From positions 62,001 through 126,000 of the forward strand of contig JAEYMI010000048.1 in NCBI GenBank assembly GCA_023461275.1: a stretch of 64,000 bases of DNA. The letters run 5' to 3'. Positions within the stretch are counted from its first letter, which is position 1. Every line of letters begins with the position of its first letter. Source of the DNA: Actinomycetes bacterium (lineage in GTDB: Bacteria > Actinomycetota > Actinomycetes > Mycobacteriales > Mycobacteriaceae). The position numbers and the translations under genes were made by a program. Under the pieces are notes generated by a model. It was not told the DNA's origin and did not search any database. It saw nothing but the letters and a program-made list of their open reading frames with translations. This document shows, one piece after another, positions 16,227-25,222 of the stretch.

Positions 16227-17922
16227 CGTTCTCCTCGTGCCGTGTGTCTTCGGATGCCGGTCGATTGCCGGGCTCGGTGCCATTACGTGGCGGGATGGTG
16301 ACCTTTCGCAGTCCGAGAGTGAACCTAGTATGCCGGGCGACTGCGAACAAAAACCCGAACAGCGCGACAATGGCGGCCACTAATTCCGGCCACCCGCCCA
16401 GACGCGTGGCCAGGGTTTTCTCGGTGTGCAGCGGCAAGCGGGCGGTCAACATGCCGGGAGCGAAGATCTGGGTGCTCGACGCGATCGAACCGTCGGGTTC
16501 GATGATGGCGCTCACCCCGCTGGTCGCGGCCACCGCGACCGCGCGGCCGTGTTCCACCGCGCGTACCTGTGACATCGCCAACTGTTGGTAGGTCATCTCG
16601 GTGCGGCCGAAGGTCGCGTTGTTGGTGGGCACATAGAGCAGTTGGGCGCCGTCGTCGACCGCGGTGCGGGCCGAGGAATCGAACGCGACCTCCCAGCAGG
16701 TGGAGATCCCGACCATCACCGAACCGGAGCGCCCCGGGACGGCCAGAGCGGCCGGACCCGATCCCGGTTCGAAGTCACCGGCCATATCGGCATACGAGGA
16801 GAACATCCGGAAGAACCCTCGCCAGGGCAGGTACTCGCCGAACGGCTGAATGATGTGTTTGTCGTAGCGATCCACCGGACCCTGGTCCTGGTCCCAGACC
16901 AGTACCGTGTTGGTCGGACGACCATCGGGGTTGCGCACCAGCGTGCCGACCATGATCGGCGCGCCGACCGCCTCGGATGCCGCAGTGATCTCGGCGGCCG
17001 CGTCGCTGTTGGTGAACGGTGAGATGTCGGACGCGTTCTCCGGCCAGAGCACGATGTCGGGTTGTTCGGTGTGGCCGTGGGCGATCGACTCGGCCAGGCG
17101 CATCGTCTGCTTCACGTGGTTGTCGAGTACCGCGCGTCGCTGCGCGTTGAAGTCGAGCCCGAGACGCGGGACGTTGCCCTGGACGACGGCGACCTTCGTC
17201 GACGCCGCCGACACATTCTGGTCCAGCGTGGTCGGAGTGACCGCGATCGCCACGATCGGCGCGAGCATGGTGAGCACGACGGCCAACGCCGCCCGCGGCA
17301 CACTCAACTCGTCACGCCCGGTGGCGCGGGCGACGATCAGCATCACCACCCACGCCGCCGACGCTCCGAATAGGGCGACCGCGGCAGAGAGCCCGGGTGC
17401 GCCCAATATCGAGGCAACCGGCAGCAACGGTCCGTCCGCCTGGCTGAAAGCTGCTCGGCCCCAAGGAAACCCGCCGAACGGGAAGCGTGACCGGAAGGCT
17501 TCGACGAGTACCCACGACAGCGTGAACCAGATCGGTGGACACGGCAGTCGCATCGAGACGGTCGCGATCGCACCGAACAGTGCCGTGAAACCGGACATGA
17601 CAATGGCCAGCGCCACCCACGGCAGCGGCCCCACGTAGACGCCGATCCAGGGCAGCAAGGGCAGAAAGAACCCGAGCCCGAAGACGAATCCAGCCCACGT
17701 TCCGGTACGCGCACGAGGGTGTCCCGCCGAGAGCACCGCGGCCAACACGCCCACCGAGATGACGGCCATGAACCAGAGGTTGCGCGGCGGGAATGCACTC
17801 CACATCGCGATACCCGCCGCTGCGGCGGCGCCGGTGCGCACCACCCATTCCTGCCACCCCGGACGAGCAGGATCGCTGGGTGATTGCTCGACGTCGTCAC
17901 CCAGCGTCTGATCGGTCACCAT
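16210..17922 (-). CDS. lnt: apolipoprotein N-acyltransferase
   Basis: A 570-residue membrane enzyme. Several hydrophobic segments fill residues about 25-235. A nitrilase-type periplasmic domain follows, with the catalytic Glu in LWPENASD, Lys in YDKHIIQPFGEYLPW and Cys in GISTCWEVAF. A final membrane helix lies near the C terminus. It adds the N-linked acyl chain to lipoproteins at the outer face of the membrane. The ATG at 17922 lies just inside the 3' end of the amidohydrolase gene (seven-base overlap), and the 3' end overlaps the ppm1 start, giving an amidohydrolase-lnt-ppm1 operon. The Lnt-Ppm pairing is conserved in mycolata and reflects physical association of the two proteins. Confidence 0.93.
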   Translation of the reverse strand: MVTDQTLGDDVEQSPSDPARPGWQEWVVRTGAAAAAGIAMWSAFPPRNLWFMAVISVGVLAAVLSAGHPRARTGTWAGFVFGLGFFLPLLPWIGVYVGPLPWVALAIVMSGFTALFGAIATVSMRLPCPPIWFTLSWVLVEAFRSRFPFGGFPWGRAAFSQADGPLLPVASILGAPGLSAAVALFGASAAWVVMLIVARATGRDELSVPRAALAVVLTMLAPIVAIAVTPTTLDQNVSAASTKVAVVQGNVPRLGLDFNAQRRAVLDNHVKQTMRLAESIAHGHTEQPDIVLWPENASDISPFTNSDAAAEITAASEAVGAPIMVGTLVRNPDGRPTNTVLVWDQDQGPVDRYDKHIIQPFGEYLPWRGFFRMFSSYADMAGDFEPGSGPAALAVPGRSGSVMVGISTCWEVAFDSSARTAVDDGAQLLYVPTNNATFGRTEMTYQQLAMSQVRAVEHGRAVAVAATSGVSAIIEPDGSIASSTQIFAPGMLTARLPLHTEKTLATRLGGWPELVAAIVALFGFLFAVARHTRFTLGLRKVTIPPRNGTEPGNRPASEDTRHEENDDNRA

Positions 17923-19541
17923 CGGCCATCCGCGAACACGACGCGACCCCGATGGACGGTGCGGACGCAGCGCGGCAACCGGGCACCGGGCGTGACGTCG
18001 GGAAGGGCGGGCACCCGCGACCGCGGATCGGTCGACCACCGTTGCACGCCCTCGTGCGAGCCGGCGACGATCATGTCGTCGACGTCCCAGACGGCGTAAC
18101 TGGCCGGCGCGCCGGGGTTCAGGGTGCCCGTGAGGCCATCGTTCACGCCGCCGGCGCGCCAGCCGCCGCGGGTGGTGGCCGCGAAAGCGGCCCGGGTGGA
18201 GATCGCGTTGCGCGGTTGGTGATGGTGCACCGCGGCCCGGATGATCGCCCACGGATCCATCGGGGTGACCGGTGAGTCCGACGACAATGCCAGCGCCACA
18301 CCGGTTTTGGCGAGCATTGCGAAGTCGTTCAGCGTGGCTGCCCGGGCGGTGCCGAGTCGTTGATCGTAGAGGTCTCCCGCCCCGCCCCACTCGGCGTCGA
18401 ACAGCGGTTGCATGCTGGCCACGACTCCGGTTCTGGCCAAGGTCTCCGCCTGGGCGGACCCGACCATCTCGGCGTGTTCGAGTCGATGCGCGAGGCGGGC
18501 GAGGCGGGCGGTGCCGACTTCGGTGGCCAGCTCGTCGAGTGCGTCGACGACAGCTGCGGTCGCGGCGTCACCGATGACGTGAAAACCGGTCTGTACGCCC
18601 GCGTGCGTGCAGGACCGCAGCTGCGTGCGGATCGAGTCGCTGTCGAGGTAGGAGATGCCGGTGGAATCCGGCCGGTCGTGGTACGGCTCGGAGACCCAGG
18701 CGGTATGAGAGCCGATCGCGCCGTCGATGAACAGATCACCACCCAGTGCGTGCGCGTGGGTGATCGACATCAACTCCGTCGCGTGATCGGCGCTCTCGAC
18801 CAGCTGACCCCAGTAGCGTCGGACCTCGACCGGATGATCCAGCGTGGCGATGGCGAGGAAGTCGTCGATCCCGCTGATGTCGGGACCACCGTTCTCGTGT
18901 ACCGCGACGATGCCATGCGCCGCGGCCGCATCGAGCGCGGTGATCTGCGCCGCGGTGCGTTGGTCCGCGCTGAGCAGAAGACGGGCCGCGCCACGCACCT
19001 GATGATGGGCCTCGGCGACCAACGGTTCCTCGTCGGAATATCCGACGGTCGACTCCAGGTCGACGACCATGCGCCGCAACGCGGTCGACGCCAACGCGGA
19101 ATGCTCGTCCACCCGCGCGAGGTAGACCGGATGGCCGCCGACGACCTCGTCGATCTCGGAGGTCGTCGGGCTGCGTCGTTCATCGGGATCGACGTGCTGC
19201 CAGGTGGAGTCGTCCCACCCCAGGCCCCACACCAGATCGCCGTCGCGCAACGTCGCGACATGGTCCGCAAGCCGCTGCAGGCAATCCGAGCGGGAGACGC
19301 AGTCGTTGAGCGTGAGCCCACCCAGAGCCAGCCCGGTGGAGGTCAGATGGACATGGGAGTCGACGAAGGCAGGGCCGACGAATCTGCCGCCGAGGTCGGT
19401 GATCGACGCGTCGGGATGCAGGGCGCGGCCGATCTCGTCGGTGCCCACCCACACCACGGTTCCATCGGTGACGGCCATCGCGGTGGCGTCGGGAATCGTC
19501 GGTGAGTAGACCATGCCGCCGAGCAGGAGTTCGGTTGCCAC
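17916..19541 (-). CDS. amidohydrolase family protein (YtcJ-like)
   Basis: A 541-residue metal-dependent hydrolase of the amidohydrolase 3 group. The metal-binding HVHLTSTG (HxH) lies near residue 63. A GIVAVHENG segment follows, then the GFHVIGDAATAAVVDAL and RLEHAEMV histidines, and the C-terminal LSSDSPVTPMDPW with the catalytic Asp. YtcJ-like enzymes act on N-substituted amides or formamides; the substrate here is unknown. The GTG at 19541 starts immediately before the small beta domain (VYSPTIPDATAMAVTDGTVVW). It is the first gene of the lnt-ppm1 operon. Confidence 0.85.
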   Translation of the reverse strand: MATELLLGGMVYSPTIPDATAMAVTDGTVVWVGTDEIGRALHPDASITDLGGRFVGPAFVDSHVHLTSTGLALGGLTLNDCVSRSDCLQRLADHVATLRDGDLVWGLGWDDSTWQHVDPDERRSPTTSEIDEVVGGHPVYLARVDEHSALASTALRRMVVDLESTVGYSDEEPLVAEAHHQVRGAARLLLSADQRTAAQITALDAAAAHGIVAVHENGGPDISGIDDFLAIATLDHPVEVRRYWGQLVESADHATELMSITHAHALGGDLFIDGAIGSHTAWVSEPYHDRPDSTGISYLDSDSIRTQLRSCTHAGVQTGFHVIGDAATAAVVDALDELATEVGTARLARLAHRLEHAEMVGSAQAETLARTGVVASMQPLFDAEWGGAGDLYDQRLGTARAATLNDFAMLAKTGVALALSSDSPVTPMDPWAIIRAAVHHHQPRNAISTRAAFAATTRGGWRAGGVNDGLTGTLNPGAPASYAVWDVDDMIVAGSHEGVQRWSTDPRSRVPALPDVTPGARLPRCVRTVHRGRVVFADGRW

Positions 19542-19577
19542 GATCGTCCAGTCTGACTGAGGTGCCGGTGACCGGGC

Positions 19578-20093
19578 CTACCGCCCCCGGGGAAGCTGCC
19601 GTAGCTGCCCATCAACCGGGTGGTCTCCGACGGTATCGACAACAGTGCCGTCGACAACCGAGCTGCTCACGACGGTGCCGTCGACGACCGGACCGCCGAC
19701 GACCCCGGTCGCATACAGCCCGGCCCGCTCCATCGACGCGGCCACCCGTCGCGCGCCGAGCGCCGCGACCACCGGGCGCATCGTCTTACGCACCGGTGGC
19801 GCCAGCAGCACGATGCCGGCAACCGTCGACACGACGCCGGGGATCACCATCAACAGGCTCGATCCGGCCAGCAAGGCGGTGTCGGTGAGCGGCGAACGGG
19901 GGTCGACCTCGTTGCGGGAGGCACGTCGGAGCTCGGCGAAGACCTTGCGGCCCTGCTGGCGCAGCAAGAAGATGCCGAGGACCGCGGCGGCGATGGTGAT
20001 CAGAACCGCCCATGCCACACCCAGGAACTTGACCATCAGCACGAACACCGCGATCTCGATCGCGGCGTATGCGAGCAGGTACAACTTCTTCAT
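19578..20093 (-). CDS. fxsA: FxsA family membrane protein
   Basis: A 171-residue protein. The FxsA core has a first helix (LLAYAAIEIAVFVLMVKFLG) and a second (WAVLITIAAAVLGIFLLRQQG). A cytoplasmic loop (RASRNEVDPRSPLTDTALL) and a third helix (LLMVIPGVVSTVAGIVLL) with PPVRKTMRP complete it. E. coli FxsA relieves phage T7 exclusion by the F plasmid; the bacterial housekeeping role is unclear. The C-terminal 45 residues are a low-complexity stretch with repeated VVDGTVV units, absent from the compact family core. An AAGGGA site precedes the ATG. It lies 67 bases after cobN, so it may be read from the cobN promoter. Confidence 0.82.
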   Translation of the reverse strand: MKKLYLLAYAAIEIAVFVLMVKFLGVAWAVLITIAAAVLGIFLLRQQGRKVFAELRRASRNEVDPRSPLTDTALLAGSSLLMVIPGVVSTVAGIVLLAPPVRKTMRPVVAALGARRVAASMERAGLYATGVVGGPVVDGTVVSSSVVDGTVVDTVGDHPVDGQLRQLPRGR

Positions 20094-20160
20094 GGCGTCC
20101 CTTCCGTGGTCGTCACGAAGTCAACGTTCAACACGCCCGATTTTCTCCCGGGCCGAGCGA

Positions 20161-23100
20161 TCAGTCTCCCCGGCCTTCGATGTCGCCCTCGGTTTCCAGG
20201 TAGACCGCGCGGAGTTGATCGAGCAGTTCCGCTGGTGGTTCGCGCCACATCTGCCGCTGATGGGCCTCCAGCAGCCGTTCGGCGATACCGTGCAGCGCCC
20301 ACGGGTTGGACTGCGCCATGAACTCCCGGTTCTCCGGGTCGAGCACGTACGACTCGGTGAGCTGCTCGTACATCCAATCGGCCACGACGTCGGTGGTGGC
20401 GTCGTAGCCGAAGAGGTAGTCGACGGTCGCCGCCATCTCGAAGGCGCCCTTGTACCCGTGTCTGCGCATCGCCGAGATCCATCGGGGGTTGACCACCCGC
20501 GCGCGGAACACCCGGCTCGTTTCCTCCGAGAGCGTTCGGGTGCGAACGGAATCGGGACGGGTGCTGTCGCCGATGTAGGCCTCCGGTGCGGTGCCGGTCA
20601 GCGCACGCACCGTCGCGACCATGCCGCCGTGGTACTGAAAGTAGTCGTCGGAATCGGCGATGTCGTGCTCGCGCGTATCGGTGTTCTTCGCGGCCACCGC
20701 GATCCGTCGATACGCCGCACGCATGTCGTCGACCGCCGCGACGCCGGCCAGGTCGCGGCCGTAGGCGTACCCGCCCCATTCGGTGTAGACCTGCGCGAGG
20801 TCGTCGTCGCTGCGCCACTGCCGGGAGTCGATCAATTGCAGGAGCCCGGCGCCGTAGGTGCCCGGCTTGGAACCGAACACCCGGGTGGTCGCCCGACGTC
20901 GGTCGCCGTGATCGGCCATCGACGCGCGCACATGAGCCGCCACGAAGTTGTCGGAATCGGACTCATCGGCGGCGGCCGCGAGTGCCACCGCGTCGTCGAG
21001 CATGGTGACCACGTGCGGGAACGCATCGCGGAAGAATCCGGAGATGCGGACGGTGACATCGATGCGGGGCCTGCCGAGTTCGGCGAGGCCGATGAGTTCG
21101 AGGTCCACCACGCGGCGGGACGCGTCATCCCAGACGGGCATCACGCCGAGGAGTGCGAGGACCTCGGCGACGTCATCACCCGAGGTGCGCATCGCACTGG
21201 TCCCCCACACCGACAGACCCACCGACGCCGGATACACGCCGTGGTCGGTCAGATAGCGGTCAAGGAGCGAATCCGCCATCGCCCGACCGGTTTCCCACGC
21301 CAGCCTCGACGGCACGGCCTTGGGATCCACGGAATAGAAGTTTCGGCCGGTCGGCAGCACGTTGATCAGTCCGCGCAACGGCGAACCACTGGGTCCGGCG
21401 GGGATGAAACCACCGTCGAGTGCGTGTAACACCCGACTGATCTCCAGGTCGGTCTTGCGCAGCCGCGGCACGACTTCGGTTGCGGCGAAGGATAATACGT
21501 CGGCAACCGCCGGTGGGAAGTCCTGCGCGGCATCGGCGACGGACTGCTCCGACCAATCGGCCTTCGCGCAGGTCTCGACGAGCCCGCGCGCGGTGTGCTC
21601 CACCGAATCGACATCCGACCGCGGCGCGGAGCCGTCCTCAACCAGCCCGAGTGCTTCGCGTAGGCCGGGCAATGACTTTGTGCCACCGAACAATTGGCGG
21701 GCGCGCAACATCGCCAGCACGAGGTCCACCTCCACCTCGGCCTGCGGGGCGGCGCCGAGGACGTGCAGTCCGTCGCGGATCTGAACGTCCTTGATCTCAC
21801 ACAGCCAACCGTCGACATGCATCAGCATGTCGTCGAAGACATCCTCGTCGGGTCGTTCCTCCAGACCGAGGTCGTGATCCATCTTGGCTGCGGTCAGCAA
21901 CGTCCAGATCTGCTGGCGGATCGCCGGCAGTTTTGCCGGGTCCAGGGCCGAGATGTTGGCGTGCTCGTCGAGCAGCTGCTCCAGTCGCGCTATGTCGCCG
22001 TAGGATTCGGCTCTGGCCATCGGCGGGATCAAGTGATCCACCAGCACCGCGTGGGCGCGACGCTTGGCCTGGGTGCCCTCCCCCGGGTCGTTGACGAGGA
22101 ACGGGTAGATCAACGGCAGGTCACCCAACGCGGCGTCGGTTCCGCACTCCGACGACATCCCCAATGTCTTGCCCGGCAACCATTCCAGGTTGCCGTGCTT
22201 ACCCACGTGCACCGCCGCATGCGCACCGAATCCGATGTCACCGTCGGTGCCGAGCCGCCCGCCGACCCAGGCGTAGCTGGCCAGGTAGTGATGTGACGGC
22301 GGGAGGTCCGGATCGTGGTAGATCGCCACCGGATTCTCGCCGAAGCCACGAGGCGGCTGGACCATGATCGCGGTATTGCCGAAAGTCAGTGCGGCCACCA
22401 CGATGTCGCCGTCGGGATTGGCCGATCGATCGAGGAACAACTCGCCGGGAGCAGGTCCCCAATGCTCCTCCACGGCCGATCGCAGGGCATCGGGCAGAGT
22501 GGCGAACCACGCCCGGTAATCCGCTGCCGACACCCGAATGGGGTTGGCGGCCAACGCCTCCTCGGTCAGCCAATCCGGGTCCTGTCCGCCGGCGTCGATG
22601 ATCGCGTGGATCAAGGCATCCGAATCGTCTTCGGCCAGACCGGGAATGGCGTCGTCCCCGCTGTCGGGGCCGATGTCGTAGCCATCGGCGCGCATCGCCT
22701 CGAGTAGGCGCAGGAGGCTGCGTGGGGTGTCGAGGCCGACGGCATTGCCGATGCGGGCGTGCTTGGTGGGGTACGCCGACAACATGATCGCGATCCGTCG
22801 CTGCGTAGACGGTGTTCGCCGCAGGCGTGCGTGGGCCACCGCGATACCCGCAACCCGGGCGCAGCGCTCGGGGTCGGGTTGGTACCAGGGCAGGCCGTCG
22901 GCGTCGAACTCCTTGAAGGAGAACGGCACCGTGATGATCCGCCCGTCGAATTCGGGTACCGCCACCTGGGTCGCGACGTCCAGCGGCGACATTCCGTCGT
23001 CAGTGGCCGCCCAGTCCGCGCGCGACGAGGTCAGACACAGTCCCTGCAGGATCGGAACATCCAGTGCGGCAAGCTTTTCGATGTTCCAGGCATCGTCGTC

Positions 23101-23784
23101 GCCGCCCGCCGACGCGGTCGCCGGGGTGGCACCGCCGGCGGCGAGGACGGTCACGATGAGTGTGTCGGCGGTACCGAGCAACTCGATCAGGTCATCCGGT
23201 GCGGTACGCAGCGATGAACAGAAGACGCCGATGGCATGTGCGCCGGCGGATTCAACGGCGGCGCAGAGGCTTTCGATATAGCGGGTATTGCCGGCCAGAT
23301 GCTGGGCACGGTAGTAGAGGATCGCGATGGTGGGTGCCGACACCGGGAGATCGGCTCGGGTTCGCTGCAGGACACCCCATGACGGAGTCTGCTTCGGCGG
23401 GTCGAAACCCAGACCCGTGAGCAGCACGGTATCGGACAAGAAATTGTGTGCGGCGACGAAGTTGTCCGTGCCGCCGGCCGCGAAGTAGGTGTGTGCCTCG
23501 GCGACCACGCCGGCCGGCACCGTCGAGCGTGCCATCAGGTCCGGGTCCGGCTGTTGCTCACCGGACAACGCGACGACCGGGATGCCTTGGGCCAGGACCA
23601 GCTCGAGCCCCTCCTCCCACATGCGTGCCCCGCCGAGGATGCGGACGACGACGAGATCGGCCGACGCCACCATCTCGGGAATCTCCTCGAGAAGCAGACG
23701 AGACGGGTTGGCTCCTCGAATCGGCGCGCCGCACGCGTGCGCGGTGATCAGATCGGTGTCGGAGGTGGACAGCAGCAGGATCAT
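20161..23784 (-). CDS. cobN: cobaltochelatase subunit CobN
   Basis: A 1,207-residue large subunit of the aerobic, ATP-dependent cobaltochelatase, which inserts cobalt into hydrogenobyrinic acid a,c-diamide in the late aerobic cobalamin pathway together with CobS and CobT. Length is right for the family. Recognisable segments are an N-terminal ILLLSTSDTDLITA, the chelatase signature GAHAAVHVGKHGNLEWLPG near residue 530, and SVGLSVWGTSAMRTSGDD near 860. The C-terminal WGGYAYGRDLAGVA and FDYLFGYDATT-like region complete it. Its leader carries a cobalamin riboswitch, so cobalamin should shut it down. A GAGGAG ribosome binding site precedes the ATG. Divergent cobG supports the pathway assignment. 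Confidence 0.96.
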   Translation of the reverse strand: MILLLSTSDTDLITAHACGAPIRGANPSRLLLEEIPEMVASADLVVVRILGGARMWEEGLELVLAQGIPVVALSGEQQPDPDLMARSTVPAGVVAEAHTYFAAGGTDNFVAAHNFLSDTVLLTGLGFDPPKQTPSWGVLQRTRADLPVSAPTIAILYYRAQHLAGNTRYIESLCAAVESAGAHAIGVFCSSLRTAPDDLIELLGTADTLIVTVLAAGGATPATASAGGDDDAWNIEKLAALDVPILQGLCLTSSRADWAATDDGMSPLDVATQVAVPEFDGRIITVPFSFKEFDADGLPWYQPDPERCARVAGIAVAHARLRRTPSTQRRIAIMLSAYPTKHARIGNAVGLDTPRSLLRLLEAMRADGYDIGPDSGDDAIPGLAEDDSDALIHAIIDAGGQDPDWLTEEALAANPIRVSAADYRAWFATLPDALRSAVEEHWGPAPGELFLDRSANPDGDIVVAALTFGNTAIMVQPPRGFGENPVAIYHDPDLPPSHHYLASYAWVGGRLGTDGDIGFGAHAAVHVGKHGNLEWLPGKTLGMSSECGTDAALGDLPLIYPFLVNDPGEGTQAKRRAHAVLVDHLIPPMARAESYGDIARLEQLLDEHANISALDPAKLPAIRQQIWTLLTAAKMDHDLGLEERPDEDVFDDMLMHVDGWLCEIKDVQIRDGLHVLGAAPQAEVEVDLVLAMLRARQLFGGTKSLPGLREALGLVEDGSAPRSDVDSVEHTARGLVETCAKADWSEQSVADAAQDFPPAVADVLSFAATEVVPRLRKTDLEISRVLHALDGGFIPAGPSGSPLRGLINVLPTGRNFYSVDPKAVPSRLAWETGRAMADSLLDRYLTDHGVYPASVGLSVWGTSAMRTSGDDVAEVLALLGVMPVWDDASRRVVDLELIGLAELGRPRIDVTVRISGFFRDAFPHVVTMLDDAVALAAAADESDSDNFVAAHVRASMADHGDRRRATTRVFGSKPGTYGAGLLQLIDSRQWRSDDDLAQVYTEWGGYAYGRDLAGVAAVDDMRAAYRRIAVAAKNTDTREHDIADSDDYFQYHGGMVATVRALTGTAPEAYIGDSTRPDSVRTRTLSEETSRVFRARVVNPRWISAMRRHGYKGAFEMAATVDYLFGYDATTDVVADWMYEQLTESYVLDPENREFMAQSNPWALHGIAERLLEAHQRQMWREPPAELLDQLRAVYLETEGDIEGRGD

Positions 23785-23826
23785 GGGTCTCCTCGCCGGG
23801 TTGTCGCGCCCGGGGGTCGGGATATC

Positions 23827-23877
23827 GAAGGCACAGTGACACTAAAGGCACAGCGTCATTAAAGGCACAGCGTCGAG
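23827..23877. repeat. three tandem 17-base repeats in the cobN leader
   Basis: Three head-to-tail 17-base units (consensus AAAGGCACAGCGTCATT) fill the space between the riboswitch and the cobN start region. Units two and three are identical in their first 14 bases and unit one differs at a few positions. They could belong to the expression platform of the riboswitch or be a regulator binding array. Confidence 0.7.
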
Positions 23878-24000
23878 AGGCAGGTCTGACTCGGGCTCCC
23901 CCGGCGCGGTGATCGACGCCGCACTGACAAAGCCCACACAGTGGCGCGACCGCGCCGGAATTTCCGCCGGCTTCTGCCGCTCTCGGTGTGTGTTCAGCCT
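23876..24000 (-). promoter_or_regulatory. cobalamin (B12) riboswitch in the cobN leader
   Basis: Read on the minus strand, the element has the conserved core GCCGGCGGAAATTCCGG, then GCGGTCGCGCCACTGTG, and about 45 bases later the B12 box GAGTCAGACCTGCC. These are the hallmark segments of the cobalamin riboswitch, in the right order and spacing. It lies about 90 bases ahead of the cobN start, on the same strand, so it should repress cobN when adenosylcobalamin is bound. cobG reads the other way and is not under this element. Confidence 0.85.
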
Positions 24001-24055
24001 AGAGCATGGCTGATCGGACGAGGTCGGGGTCAACGGCGCGGTCTAGGCTGAAACG

Positions 24056-25222
24056 GTGACCCGGCAGCCCAACTCGCCGCCACCGGACCAGTGTCCGGGT
24101 GTGCTGGCGACCCATCAGGCCGCGGACGGCGCGGTGGCGCGGATCCGGCTGCCCGGTGGAGCCATCACACCCGCACAGCTCGAACGGCTCGCTCAGGCAG
24201 CCGCGGAGTTCGGCGACGGTCATCTCGAGCTCACCGGCCGGGGCAACATCCAACTGCGCGGCGTCGGGGATGCCATCGGGGTTGCGGCCATCATCGATGA
24301 GGCGGGACTGCTGCCCAGTTCGGCCCACGACAAGGTCCGCAACATCGAGGTCAGTCCGTTGACCGGTCGCCTCGGAGGCGCAGGCGATCTTCGGCCGCTC
24401 GCAGCCGACCTCGACGAGCGGCTGCGCGGTCATTCGCAACTGTCGGGGCTGTCGGGCAAATTCCTCTTCGGGCTCGACGACGGTCGCGGCGACATCATGG
24501 CGCAGCGGCCCGACGTCGGTGTGGTCCTTGCCGCCGGCGAGGACGGCGCAGCTGCATCGGCCGACATCGTGGTCGATGGCGTCGTGGTGGGTGCCAGCGG
24601 GCTCGACGAGGCCGCCGACGTACTGCTGGCCATCGCCGACGAGTTTCTGACCAGGTCGGCAGGGGTGTGGCGAATCGCGGGTCTCCCGGACGAGGTCAGG
24701 AGCGAGCTCGTCGGTTCGGCCAGGCGGATGTTCGGGCGTCGGGCGGCGCGCAGTGTGCTGCCGACGCCGGCCACCGAGCCAGAACCGCTGGTGGGCTGGT
24801 TCGACCAGGACGACGGCGCGGTACTGCTCGGTGCCGTCGTCGAGTCGGCACGTGTGCCGTCGAGGTTGGCCGAGTTCATCGCGGCGATCGGTGCGCCGGT
24901 GATCATCACCCCGCATCGGGAGATCCTCATCTGCGACCTCACCGAGGGCGTGGCCGAGACCGTGGTGCGGGTGCTGGCGCCGATGGGTCTGATCTTCGAC
25001 GCGAACAGCCCCTGGACCAGGGTCAGCAGCTGCGTAGGAGCGCCCGGCTGCGCGAAGTCGCACGCCGATGTACGCGCCGACCTGATCGCCCACGTCTCCG
25101 ACGAGCAGCCCACCACGCGCGAACACTGGGTCGGGTGCGCACGGGGCTGCGGGACCCCCACGCACGACCACCTGCGGGTCGAGGCGACGCCGGAGGGCTA
25201 TCGGTCCCGACGCGTCAGCTGA
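24056..25222 (+). CDS. cobG: precorrin-3B synthase CobG
   Basis: A 388-residue protein of the nitrite/sulphite reductase-like family. It has two ferredoxin-like halves, with LTGRGNIQLRGV near residue 60 and a C-terminal iron-sulphur/sirohaem-type motif SCVGAPGCAKSHAD plus GCARGCG. CobG is the [4Fe-4S] monooxygenase that starts ring contraction in the aerobic cobalamin pathway. The GTG start is 272 bases from the divergent cobN start. The stop overlaps the stop of the convergent monooxygenase gene by eight bases. The match to family length and Cys spacing makes this more likely than a sulphite reductase. Confidence 0.88.
   Translation: MTRQPNSPPPDQCPGVLATHQAADGAVARIRLPGGAITPAQLERLAQAAAEFGDGHLELTGRGNIQLRGVGDAIGVAAIIDEAGLLPSSAHDKVRNIEVSPLTGRLGGAGDLRPLAADLDERLRGHSQLSGLSGKFLFGLDDGRGDIMAQRPDVGVVLAAGEDGAAASADIVVDGVVVGASGLDEAADVLLAIADEFLTRSAGVWRIAGLPDEVRSELVGSARRMFGRRAARSVLPTPATEPEPLVGWFDQDDGAVLLGAVVESARVPSRLAEFIAAIGAPVIITPHREILICDLTEGVAETVVRVLAPMGLIFDANSPWTRVSSCVGAPGCAKSHADVRADLIAHVSDEQPTTREHWVGCARGCGTPTHDHLRVEATPEGYRSRRVS

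Noticed and set aside
20090..20818. A 242-codon minus-strand open frame overlapping the 3' end of cobN
   Set aside because: It is another frame of the cobN coding strand with Arg-rich shadow sequence; cobN reads through with conserved motifs.
23842..24033. A 63-codon minus-strand open frame in the cobN leader
   Set aside because: It lies wholly within the cobalamin riboswitch and the 17-base repeats, whose conserved RNA motifs explain the sequence.
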